Shown: positions 1 through 6,512 of the stretch, piece after piece
How the letters are laid out: each line of letters starts with the position of its first letter
Position numbering within the stretch: position 1 is the stretch's first letter
From: an uncultured Erysipelotrichaceae bacterium
GTDB taxonomy: Bacteria > Bacillota_I > Bacilli_A > Erysipelotrichales > Erysipelotrichaceae
Direction of reading: 5' to 3'
NCBI GenBank assembly: GCA_902782505.1
Contig: CACZNO010000154.1
Span: 1-10,012, forward strand
DNA: 10,012 nucleotides
Made by a program: the position numbers and the translations under genes
Notes under the pieces: generated by a model
Told to the model about the DNA's origin: nothing
The model's database searches: none
The model's input: only the letters and a program-made list of their open reading frames with translations

Positions 1-1489
1 ATCCCACGCGGTATCTTCCGTTCCATTCCTTCTTTAAGTTCTCGTACAGGCTTTTGACGTCCCGGCGTTTGTAGGTCTCGGTTTTCTCGATGGCCGGCGC
101 AACGATGAACACGCCGTTTCCTTCATCCATCAGGGTCTCGATCTCTTTTTTGACCGGAATGAAGGAATTCTTATACAAAACTTTCGTATGAACCGGTTTT
201 CTTCCGGCAGGCAGGGTCTCAATGACCGAGACGTCCATGTCTCCGTAGATCGAAGTGGCCAGAGTGCGCGGGATCGGCGTCGCCGACATCATCAACATAT
301 CGCACCCCTCGCCTTTGCGTGACAAAAGGGAGCGCTGTTCGACGCCGAAGCGCTGTTGTTCGTCGATGATGATATAGCCCAGATTCTCGAATTCCGTATC
401 TTCCTGGAATAAGGCGTGGGTTCCGACCGCGTAACGGTACGTACCGTCTTTGAGTCCCGCAAGACGCGCTTTTTTCGTTGCGGCGTCCAAAGACGAATAC
501 AGCGATACTCCCGCGATGTTCATCTTGCCCAAGATGTCCGACAGGGTCTTTTCGTGCTGTTTCGCTAAGATTTCCGTCGGCGCCATCAAAACCGCCTGGT
601 ATCCGGCCAAAATCGCCGCGTACATCGACAACGCCGCGACCACCGTCTTTCCCGAACCGACGTCCCCTTCCAAAAGGCGGACCATCTTTCGCTGATCCTT
701 GAGATCTTCCAGGATCTCCGTCAGGGCTTTTTTCTGGTCCCCGGTGAGTTCAAACGGCAGAGATTTTTCCGCCGACCGGAGTTTTTCCTCGGCAAAGCGT
801 TTCGCCTTTCCGTCCGCGGAGCCCTTGTTCAAGCGCCGTCTTGCCTCCATGACGACCTGGAATTTCAGAAATTCTTCGTATTTGACCGTGCGTACCGCAT
901 TGTCCAGACGTTCTTTGGAAGAAGGAAAATGCAGTTCGTATAACGCGTCGTAAAGGTCCAGAAGACGGTATCCGACGGTGTATTCCTCGGGGATGAAGTT
1001 GTCGAACACCGCGCGCGGGTTGGCATCGAAACACTTTTTGACAAGCTTGTTGAAATCCGCCGACGTGATTCCTTCCTTCAGCGAATAGACCGGATGAATG
1101 CCGACGACGGTATCCAGCGGGTTTTTCGTCACCTTGTTCGCGGTGATCTTCGAAGATCCTTCGTATTTTCCGACGATCGTCAGTTTCGTTTCGACCGTAT
1201 ATTGCGAAACCCACGGCTGGTTGTAGATCGTGATCTGAAAGATCCGGTCATAGGCCAGAAGCTGCAGCCGGGAGATGCTTTTATGCGCTGCGTAACGGTA
1301 CGAAGTGACTCTTCCCGCCGCAATGCCTTCCACGACGACGGTATCCCCGATGTTCCAGCGATCGGGATGTTCCGCAATCAAAGTCTCGTAGCGGTACGGA
1401 TAATGGTACAGAAGATCTTCCGCGGAAGTCATGTCCATCGCTTCGAGAATTTTCTTTTTCGCGGGTGTGAATTTCGGTGTGACAATCAT
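1..1489 (-). CDS. recG: ATP-dependent DNA helicase RecG, 5' part (cut by window edge)
   Basis: RecG is a superfamily 2 double-stranded DNA translocase that remodels stalled replication forks and branch-migrates Holliday junctions. I translated this frame by hand: it is open for 496 codons from the ATG at 1487-1489 to the edge. RecG proteins are usually about 670-700 residues, so roughly 180 C-terminal residues lie outside. The N-terminal part (about 1-240) includes the wedge/OB region, with LLYHYPYRYE at 26-35 and HPVYSLKEG at 132-140. The helicase core follows: FELTGDQ (246-252), Walker A GDVGSGKT (275-282), APTEILAKQH (303-312), Walker B-type DEQQRFGV (376-383) and SATPIPRTL (402-410). The family normally has DEQH, so Gln379 replaces His. 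The N-terminus is shorter than in Bacillus RecG but begins just before the conserved region. There is no clear Shine-Dalgarno, because a promoter occupies the place where one would sit. The gene follows fakA after a terminator. Confidence 0.96.
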   Translation of the reverse strand, partial: MIVTPKFTPAKKKILEAMDMTSAEDLLYHYPYRYETLIAEHPDRWNIGDTVVVEGIAAGRVTSYRYAAHKSISRLQLLAYDRIFQITIYNQPWVSQYTVETKLTIVGKYEGSSKITANKVTKNPLDTVVGIHPVYSLKEGITSADFNKLVKKCFDANPRAVFDNFIPEEYTVGYRLLDLYDALYELHFPSSKERLDNAVRTVKYEEFLKFQVVMEARRRLNKGSADGKAKRFAEEKLRSAEKSLPFELTGDQKKALTEILEDLKDQRKMVRLLEGDVGSGKTVVAALSMYAAILAGYQAVLMAPTEILAKQHEKTLSDILGKMNIAGVSLYSSLDAATKKARLAGLKDGTYRYAVGTHALFQEDTEFENLGYIIIDEQQRFGVEQRSLLSRKGEGCDMLMMSATPIPRTLATSIYGDMDVSVIETLPAGRKPVHTKVLYKNSFIPVKKEIETLMDEGNGVFIVAPAIEKTETYKRRDVKSLYENLKKEWNGRYRVG

Positions 1490-1501
1490 ACCCGTATTAT
1501 A
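1490..1501 (-). promoter_or_regulatory. Extended -10 promoter of recG, predicted leaderless transcript
   Basis: On the minus strand TGATATAAT occupies 1504 to 1496, a perfect TGnTATAAT extended -10 element. Exactly six bases (1495-1490) separate the hexamer from the A of the recG ATG at 1489, so the usual start position of transcription coincides with the first base of the start codon. No recognisable -35 is present: the 17-base-spaced position reads AGGCTT, inside the fakA terminator stem. Extended -10 promoters often tolerate a missing -35. The leaderless reading is inference from spacing. Confidence 0.72.
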
Positions 1502-1513
1502 TCATTTCCCCGT

Positions 1514-1538
1514 AAAAAAAGCCTGAATGTCAGGCTTT
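1514..1538 (-). terminator. Rho-independent terminator after fakA
   Basis: On the minus strand the arm AAAGCCTGA (1538-1530), loop CAT (1529-1527) and arm TCAGGCTTT (1526-1518) form a perfect 9-bp hairpin. A run of T continues it to 1514. The first arm overlaps the fakA TAA stop codon (1539-1537). There is no matching T-run on the plus-strand side, so it should act only for minus-strand transcripts, ending the murG-fakA unit just before the recG promoter. Confidence 0.92.
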
Positions 1539-3153
1539 AGTCCAAACCGATGAAGTAACTGTAGACCGGCTGTTCGCCCAAGTAGGTCTCGACTTCAAAG
1601 TCGGGGTATTTCTTGTTGATGTAGTGCTTGAGAAGTTCCAGGTCGCTGTCGTTTACGCCTTCGCCGCCGATCAGGGTGAATACGGAATATTCATCTTGCC
1701 GGTCCTGCGCCATCGCGTCCACTAAGCCCTTGGCGCTCTTGTACGCCATCGGCGTGCTTAAGACGATCTTCTTGTCCATGATGCCCATATAATCGCCGGC
1801 CTTGATCTCCACGCCGTCAATCGAGGTATCCTTGATGGAATACGTCACGGAACCGGAAACGACATGTTCCGCGGCTTCCTTCATCGCGTCGAGATTGTCT
1901 TCGAGTTCCCCTTCCGGATCAAACGCGATCAGGGCGCTTAATCCCTGAGGAATGCTCTTGGTCGGGATGACGTGGATATCTTCTTCCGGTAAGACGTCCT
2001 TGGTCTGCTCAGCCGCCAGGCTGATGTTGGAGTTGTTCGGCAGGATCAGAATATGATTCGCCTTGACCTTTTCGATCATCTGGCAGAACGATTCGGTGCT
2101 GGGGTTCATGGTCTGGCCGCCGGTCACGATATGCGTCGCGCCGAGGTCCTTGAACATGGAATTCAGTCCTTCCCCGCTCGATACCGCGATGATCGCGTAT
2201 TCCAGCGGTTCCAGGTTTACATCTTCCACAATGGATTCCCCGAGTTCCCCCGCGAGGTTTTCAATTTGTACTTTTTCAAAGGTTCCGTAGCGCTGTACGG
2301 CGTTCAGAACCTGCCCCGGCATCAGGGTGTTGATGCTGACAAGCAGTCTTCCCGCTTCTTCCCGGACGATCAGATTTTCTCCCAGCAGTTCGAGTTTCAT
2401 ACGCAGTTTTTCGACTTTGTCGTTATCTTCCTTGGACAGTCTGTCTTCCATCAGGTGGATCTGCGTGCGGTATCCGACTTCCTTTTCCTCTTCGGTTTCC
2501 GTATCCTCTTCGTTTTCTTCCGCCAGTTCCACCGGGTGTCCGTTCACCGCTTCCTTGAAACCGCGGATCACTTCCACAAAGCCCGATCCGCCGCTGTCCA
2601 GAACGCCGACTTCCTTCAATACCGGCAACAAATCCGGAGTGCGTTTCAAAGACTCCTCGGCTTCCTGCACCAGAACCTCAAAGAATTCCTCTATCGTCGC
2701 TTCGGGATTCTTTTCGACCATTTCATTCGCGGCGGCGCTGGATTCGCGCACGACGGTCAGGATGGTTCCTTCGACCGGTTTCATGATGGCCCGGTAGGCG
2801 ACTTCCGTACCGCGCATAAACGCCGCGGCGAGATCTTTTGCGGTGATTTCGACTTTCTTATCCGTCGACTGCGCAAAGCCGCGGAACACCTGGGAAAGGA
2901 TCACTCCCGAGTTTCCTCTGGCTCCCATCAACAATCCGCGGGAGAACACCTTGGCGACATCGCCGAAGGATTCGGATTTCATTTCCTTGACCTGTTCCCT
3001 CCCGGAAGTAAACGTCAGGTGCATATTCGTTCCGGTATCTCCGTCCGGAACCGGGAAGACATTCAGTGCGTCAATGTGGTGATGATGATTCGCCAGGTTG
3101 TTGCCGGCGCTTTCAATCAGTATTTTCAGATCTTTTCCGTTCATTTTTTTCAT
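1537..3153 (-). CDS. fakA: DAK2-domain fatty acid kinase FakA (YloV family)
   Basis: FakA is the ATP-dependent kinase that phosphorylates fatty acids presented by FakB proteins, feeding acyl-phosphate into phospholipid synthesis in Gram-positive cells. The 538-residue product matches the usual length. The DhaL/DAK2 domain covers about 5-200: NVFPVPDGDTGTNM (31-44) holds the Mg-ATP aspartates, with MGARGNSGVILSQ (76-88) and LDSGGSGF (185-192). An acidic linker (209-226) precedes a middle domain (about 228-300) and the C-terminal domain, which carries SSGEGLNSMF, GGQTMNPST and LPNNSNI. The middle domain reads YRTQIHL and LLVSINTLMPG where relatives have YCTEF and VKVHVHT-type sequence, so the Cys and both His expected there are missing. 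Residues 23-26 are four consecutive His. The ATG at 3151-3153 has a GAGG site six bases upstream. It lies 12 bases after asp23, its usual partner, and a hairpin terminator follows it. Confidence 0.93.
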   Translation of the reverse strand: MKKMNGKDLKILIESAGNNLANHHHHIDALNVFPVPDGDTGTNMHLTFTSGREQVKEMKSESFGDVAKVFSRGLLMGARGNSGVILSQVFRGFAQSTDKKVEITAKDLAAAFMRGTEVAYRAIMKPVEGTILTVVRESSAAANEMVEKNPEATIEEFFEVLVQEAEESLKRTPDLLPVLKEVGVLDSGGSGFVEVIRGFKEAVNGHPVELAEENEEDTETEEEKEVGYRTQIHLMEDRLSKEDNDKVEKLRMKLELLGENLIVREEAGRLLVSINTLMPGQVLNAVQRYGTFEKVQIENLAGELGESIVEDVNLEPLEYAIIAVSSGEGLNSMFKDLGATHIVTGGQTMNPSTESFCQMIEKVKANHILILPNNSNISLAAEQTKDVLPEEDIHVIPTKSIPQGLSALIAFDPEGELEDNLDAMKEAAEHVVSGSVTYSIKDTSIDGVEIKAGDYMGIMDKKIVLSTPMAYKSAKGLVDAMAQDRQDEYSVFTLIGGEGVNDSDLELLKHYINKKYPDFEVETYLGEQPVYSYFIGLD

Positions 3154-3165
3154 GATGCACCTCTT

Positions 3166-3525
3166 CTAGTCCATGACCCGGACGCCCTGTACAAAGACGT
3201 TGACCGCTTCAAATTTCTGATCCAGCGACTTTTCCAGCGTATATTTCACGCGCTGCTGAAGTTCATGCACCACCGCGGTGATCTTAACACCGTAGCTGAC
3301 GATAATATAGAGATCGATCACAAAACCGTTCTTTCCTTTTTTGACCGCCACTCCCTTGGAATAGTTGTCCTGCCCCAGCAGGACCGCCAGTCCTCCGGAA
3401 AGCGAATTCTTCGATGCCATGCCGACGACCCCGTAACACTCCGCTACGGCTCCTCCGGCCAAGGACGCAATCGCGTCTTTCGATACATTGATGGTTCCCA
3501 GACTGGACCCTTTTTCAATCGACAT
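3166..3525 (-). CDS. Asp23/YloU family envelope stress response protein
   Basis: This 119-residue protein belongs to the Asp23/YloU (DUF322) family, small alpha/beta proteins that in staphylococci localise near the membrane and are linked to cell-envelope homeostasis. The exact molecular role is not settled. Visible family features are GTINVSKDAIASLAGGAVAE near the N-terminus, the YGVVGM segment, a central strand VIDLYIIVSYGVKI, and a C-terminal VNVFVQGVRV. The frame is open further upstream to 3630, but that extension overlaps ftsQ and is Lys/Arg-rich junk. The ATG at 3523-3525 is chosen because AAGGAGG (3540-3534) sits eight bases before it. It starts four bases after the ftsQ stop and is followed 12 bases later by fakA, reproducing the conserved yloU-yloV pair of Bacillota. 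Confidence 0.92.
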   Translation of the reverse strand: MSIEKGSSLGTINVSKDAIASLAGGAVAECYGVVGMASKNSLSGGLAVLLGQDNYSKGVAVKKGKNGFVIDLYIIVSYGVKITAVVHELQQRVKYTLEKSLDQKFEAVNVFVQGVRVMD

Positions 3526-3529
3526 ATCT

Positions 3530-4492
3530 TTATCCTCCTTCTTGGTTGGTATCCCCGCCCTCATCGGGACCCGGCGTTTCTTCTCCGCCTTCTTCCGGCG
3601 TTTCGCCGCCGTCAGGTTTATCTTTGTCATCGGAGGGCCCGGGTTCCGGTTTATCCGTTTCTCCGGCGATGATCTTCTTGGATTCTTCTTCTTCCTTGTT
3701 TAGTTCCGCACAGCTTCGCGTATAGGCGTTATTCGTGGATTCGTTGATCATCAGACAGACCTTGCGGGAACCCACGTTCGCCGCGATGCCGTAGTAGCTC
3801 GCCATCAGTTTGATGCCGTCCTTGGACATGAATACTTCGTTGCCGTCGGCCATCACGAACCGGTACATATACGGATCATAGGTTTCCACAAACGGCCAGA
3901 TCTCCGCGATCCCGCTTAAGATCTGCGAATCGAGGCGGGATAATCCCCGGATCAGATTCGTGCGTTGTTCCTCGGTTTCAAAATCCCGGATGAACGGGAT
4001 GGAACTCATCGCGGTGTAGTATTCCTGTTCAAGTTTCAGTTCGTCCCCGTTATCGAGAATGATATAGGGAACATCGTTTCGGAAGTAATAGGCCAGCGCT
4101 TTTTTCATCGTCAGTTCGATCCGCACCGTGCGGTCCGTATCCGCCACGACCTCCGCTTTTTCGATCAGCGGATTGGATTCCATCCGTGCGCTGATGTACG
4201 TCGGAACCACAAAAGGCATGCGGGAGTCGGCGGATACACCGGCCAGTTTTGCCAGATAGTCTTCCGACAGGTACGGATTTCCCGTAAAGATGACTTCCCG
4301 CACTTTGGAAACGTCCAGACAAAGATAGATGCCGAAAACGACGGCGATTACCAGCAATCCGCGTAAGAAAACCATCCGGATCTTCCGGCGGCGGATTTTT
4401 TCGCGTTCCTTCCGTCGTTCTTCCTCTTTCTGTTTCACATATTCCGGGTGAAACTCCGAAAAGAGGATTTCATCTACTTCTTGTTTGGCCAA
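3530..4492 (-). CDS. ftsQ: Cell division protein FtsQ/DivIB with acidic Pro/Gly-rich tail
   Basis: FtsQ/DivIB is a single-pass divisome protein that binds FtsB/FtsL (DivIC/FtsL) and helps control septal peptidoglycan synthesis. The 320-residue product has the expected layout: a charged cytoplasmic N-terminus (1-40, very Lys/Arg/Glu-rich), one transmembrane segment (about 41-60), and a POTRA domain beginning VREVIFTGNPYLSEDYL (64-80). An FtsQ-type beta domain runs to about 255, with FVMADGNEVFMSKDGIKL near 212-229. Residues 277-320 form a low-complexity acidic tail rich in Pro, Gly, Glu and Asp. The start is TTG at 4490-4492, supported by GGAGAGG (4504-4498) five bases upstream; the next in-frame Met is residue 40, at the membrane segment. 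The gene overlaps murB by 19 bases and its last codons form the asp23 binding site. DivIB is the equivalent name in Bacillus. Confidence 0.9.
   Translation of the reverse strand: MAKQEVDEILFSEFHPEYVKQKEEERRKEREKIRRRKIRMVFLRGLLVIAVVFGIYLCLDVSKVREVIFTGNPYLSEDYLAKLAGVSADSRMPFVVPTYISARMESNPLIEKAEVVADTDRTVRIELTMKKALAYYFRNDVPYIILDNGDELKLEQEYYTAMSSIPFIRDFETEEQRTNLIRGLSRLDSQILSGIAEIWPFVETYDPYMYRFVMADGNEVFMSKDGIKLMASYYGIAANVGSRKVCLMINESTNNAYTRSCAELNKEEEESKKIIAGETDKPEPGPSDDKDKPDGGETPEEGGEETPGPDEGGDTNQEGG
3534..3540 (-). promoter_or_regulatory. Strong ribosome binding site of asp23, within the ftsQ 3' end
   Basis: AAGGAGG on the minus strand, eight bases before the asp23 ATG, decides the asp23 start over the longer upstream frame. 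The same bases encode the last Glu-Gly-Gly residues of FtsQ, directly before its TAA stop, so the sequence is read twice and may couple translation of the two genes. Confidence 0.88.
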
Positions 4493-5382
4493 TTGAACCT
4501 CTCCATTTCCAGTTTCAGGGTGAACCCCTTCTTTTCCATCATATCATGATTGATCGCTTCAATCAGCGTCATCACGTCTTTCGCGCTCGCATGGTCCGCG
4601 TTCACGATGAAATTCGAGTGCTTTTCGGATACTCTGGCTCCGCCGACGGTTTTTCCGCGGTATCCCAGTTCATCGATGTATTTCCAGGCGAAACCGCCTT
4701 CGGGATTGCGGAACACTGAACCGCAGGTCGGATAATCCAGCGGCTGGGTCGCCATGCGGCGTTCTCTGCGTTCTTCGATCAGGGAGCGGATCTTTTCCGG
4801 ATCATCCGGCGTCAGCCGCATCCGGACTCCGACGATCAGCCAGTCGGGATGACTCTGGAAAACGGAATGACGGTACGAAAAGCCGCATTCTTCTTTCTGT
4901 AACCAGTCAAAGCTTCCGTCTCTCAATACCAAAACCTGTTCCACGACTTCGCTCATGGAACTCTTGTAGGCGCCGGCGTTCATGAAGACCGCGCCGCCGA
5001 CCGTGCCGGGAATGCCGCTGGCAAACTCCAGCCCCGACAATCTGCGTTTCATACAGTCGTACGATAACGTGATCAATGACGCCCCCGCTTCCGCGATGAC
5101 CCGGTCGCCTTCAAAATAGGTATCGATGAAATACCGGTCCAGCTTCACGATCACACCGTCGTACGGGTCATCCGAACAAAGAAGATTGCTGCCTTTGCCT
5201 AAAACCTTATACGGAACTTTTTCATCCTCCAGCATGCGGAGGCATTCCGAAAGCCCCAGGGTGTCCCGGGGATAAATCGTATATTTCGCGATTCCGCCGA
5301 TGCGGTACGTGGTCATGGTGCTTAAGGGTCTGCCCAGATCCACATCCGCAAAAGTGCGGAGTTTTTCTTCCAACGTCATCAT
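4474..5382 (-). CDS. murB: UDP-N-acetylenolpyruvoylglucosamine reductase MurB
   Basis: MurB is the cytoplasmic FAD enzyme that reduces UDP-GlcNAc-enolpyruvate to UDP-MurNAc with NADPH, the second committed step of peptidoglycan precursor synthesis. The 302-residue product carries the FAD-binding segments TTYRIGG (24-30), VLGKGSNLL (60-68) and SGIPGTVGGAVFMNAGAY (122-139). The FSYRHS motif is at 168-173. CGSVFRNP (220-227) contains Ser222, the likely proton donor. HSNFIVN (255-261) and LEMERF (291-296) follow, the latter with the C-terminal catalytic Glu. Length and motif pattern fit the shorter type II enzymes of Gram-positives. Two adjacent ATG codons are possible starts (5382 and 5379). The first forms an ATGA overlap with the murG stop and has AGGAAAG upstream, so translational coupling with murG is likely. 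Confidence 0.96.
   Translation of the reverse strand: MMTLEEKLRTFADVDLGRPLSTMTTYRIGGIAKYTIYPRDTLGLSECLRMLEDEKVPYKVLGKGSNLLCSDDPYDGVIVKLDRYFIDTYFEGDRVIAEAGASLITLSYDCMKRRLSGLEFASGIPGTVGGAVFMNAGAYKSSMSEVVEQVLVLRDGSFDWLQKEECGFSYRHSVFQSHPDWLIVGVRMRLTPDDPEKIRSLIEERRERRMATQPLDYPTCGSVFRNPEGGFAWKYIDELGYRGKTVGGARVSEKHSNFIVNADHASAKDVMTLIEAINHDMMEKKGFTLKLEMERFNWPNKK
4498..4504 (-). promoter_or_regulatory. Ribosome binding site supporting the TTG start of ftsQ
   Basis: GGAGAGG on the minus strand lies within the last codons of murB, five bases before TTG at 4492-4490. It supports the TTG start, since no usable ATG or GTG precedes the membrane segment in this frame. Confidence 0.75.
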
Positions 5383-6467
5383 TTGTCTTTCCTGCTCATC
5401 TGTTTCATCAAATCCAGAATATCTCCGGCGGCATTCGGATATCCCGCGCCTTCCGCAGCCTTGCGCATCGCCGAGAGTTTTTCCGGGTCGTTCATTGCTT
5501 CATCCAACAGATCCTCCAGTTTCTTCGCGGAGAGATCTTTTTCTTCCAGTTCCATTGCACATCCGCGCTTGACCATCGATAACGCGTTGTAGTGCTGGTG
5601 GTTGTTCGGGACATACGGGGAAGGCACCAGGATCGCCGGGATCCCCATCGCCGCGATTTCCGCGGTCGACGTCGCCCCCGCACGGGAAACGATCAATTCG
5701 CACACCCGCATCAAGGCCAGCTGGTCCACATACGGAAGAACCCGTTCGTTGTCCCCGAGATTCAGCCCGCGGACCGTGTCCTCGTAGCCTTCTCTTCCGG
5801 TAGCGAATACGATCTGGTAATCACGTCCTGCCAGGTCTTCCAGTACCGTGCGCATCGTTTCGTTGACCGATTCGGAACCCAGCGAGCCCATCACGATCAG
5901 CACCGTTTTCTTTTTCGGATCCAACCCGAGATCTGTCAATACTTTTTCGTCGTAGGGCACCTGTACGGCTTCCGAGGCTCGCGGATTCCCTAACAGAACC
6001 GTCTTGGTCTTCGGGAAATCCTTTGCCGAATCCTCTTGCGAAATCACGACTTTGTCCGCGGCCTTGCCGAGATACAGGTTGGCTTTGCCGGCGACGCTGT
6101 TCTGTTCGTGGATCATCGTCGGGATTTTCAAGGATTTGGCCGCCAGGATCACCGGTACGGAAATATAGTTTCCGAATCCGACGACAATATCCGGGCGGTA
6201 TTCCTTCAGCTTCTTTTTCATCACAAAGTACGCCTTCGCGATCTGTGCCAAAGGAAGAACTTTCCCGAGAAGACGCCGGTTGGCGACGCCCTGGACTTCT
6301 ATACCGAAATATGGGAAACCGGCTTCCGGCAGCAGTTTCGCCTCCATACGGGTGGTGGTGCCGACGAAAAGAACTTCGGAATCCGGATCTTTTAAGATTT
6401 CTTTCGCGAGCGCTGTCGCCGGATAGATATGGCCTCCGGTTCCGCCCGCAGCTATACAAACGCGCAT
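5379..6467 (-). CDS. murG: UDP-GlcNAc:undecaprenyl-PP-MurNAc-pentapeptide GlcNAc transferase MurG
   Basis: MurG is the peripheral membrane GT-B glycosyltransferase (GT28 family) that adds GlcNAc to lipid I, giving lipid II on the inner face of the membrane. The 362-residue product shows the N-terminal glycine-rich loop AAGGTGGHIYPA (6-17), GFGNYISVP (97-105, slightly unlike the common GGYVSGP), IHEQNSVAGKAN (119-130), and GNPR (160-163). The second glycine-rich loop is MGSLGSESVN (193-202). The UDP-GlcNAc pocket SRAGATSTAE (261-270) is followed by PNNHQHYNA (287-295). The ATG at 6465-6467 follows AGGAGG (6478-6473) by five bases. It is the first gene of its unit, with an extended -10 promoter about 24 bases upstream. 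Its TGA overlaps the murB start. MurD and FtsW/SpoVE, frequent upstream neighbours of murG, are absent here. Confidence 0.97.
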   Translation of the reverse strand: MRVCIAAGGTGGHIYPATALAKEILKDPDSEVLFVGTTTRMEAKLLPEAGFPYFGIEVQGVANRRLLGKVLPLAQIAKAYFVMKKKLKEYRPDIVVGFGNYISVPVILAAKSLKIPTMIHEQNSVAGKANLYLGKAADKVVISQEDSAKDFPKTKTVLLGNPRASEAVQVPYDEKVLTDLGLDPKKKTVLIVMGSLGSESVNETMRTVLEDLAGRDYQIVFATGREGYEDTVRGLNLGDNERVLPYVDQLALMRVCELIVSRAGATSTAEIAAMGIPAILVPSPYVPNNHQHYNALSMVKRGCAMELEEKDLSAKKLEDLLDEAMNDPEKLSAMRKAAEGAGYPNAAGDILDLMKQMSRKDK

Positions 6468-6484
6468 GAAAACCTCCTAACGCA

Positions 6485-6500
6485 TGGGTAATTATACCAT
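6485..6500 (-). promoter_or_regulatory. Extended -10 promoter of the murG-murB-ftsQ-asp23-fakA unit
   Basis: On the minus strand TGGTATAAT (6499-6491) matches TGnTATAAT exactly. Transcription should begin near 6485-6483, giving a 5' leader of about 17 bases that contains the AGGAGG site of murG. At the -35 distance there is only the T-run of the ruvB terminator (TTTTTT), so the extended -10 probably carries the activity. Right at the predicted start is a two-codon ORF, ATG CGT TAG, whose stop overlaps the ribosome binding site. Confidence 0.75.
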
Positions 6501-6512
6501 GACGGCACAATG

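Noticed and set aside
750..1214. A 154-codon minus-strand frame inside recG
   Set aside because: It is out of frame with recG, whose motifs are continuous through this region, and its translation shows no domain.
3526..3630. A longer N-terminus for Asp23 starting at 3630
   Set aside because: The extension lies entirely over the end of ftsQ, is Lys/Arg-rich without family similarity, and the AAGGAGG site clearly marks the start at 3525.
2053..3672. A 539-codon open frame on the plus strand antisense to fakA, asp23 and the ftsQ end
   Set aside because: It is opposite three well-supported genes and crosses their junctions. Its translation is rich in Phe, His, Arg and Gln with no recognisable domain, and I see no ribosome binding site or promoter for it. 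It is a by-product of codon bias on the other strand.
5821..6510. A 229-codon minus-strand frame overlapping murG
   Set aside because: It is the shifted frame of murG, with a Gly/Arg/Ser-rich shadow translation. The in-frame murG product has all its motifs.
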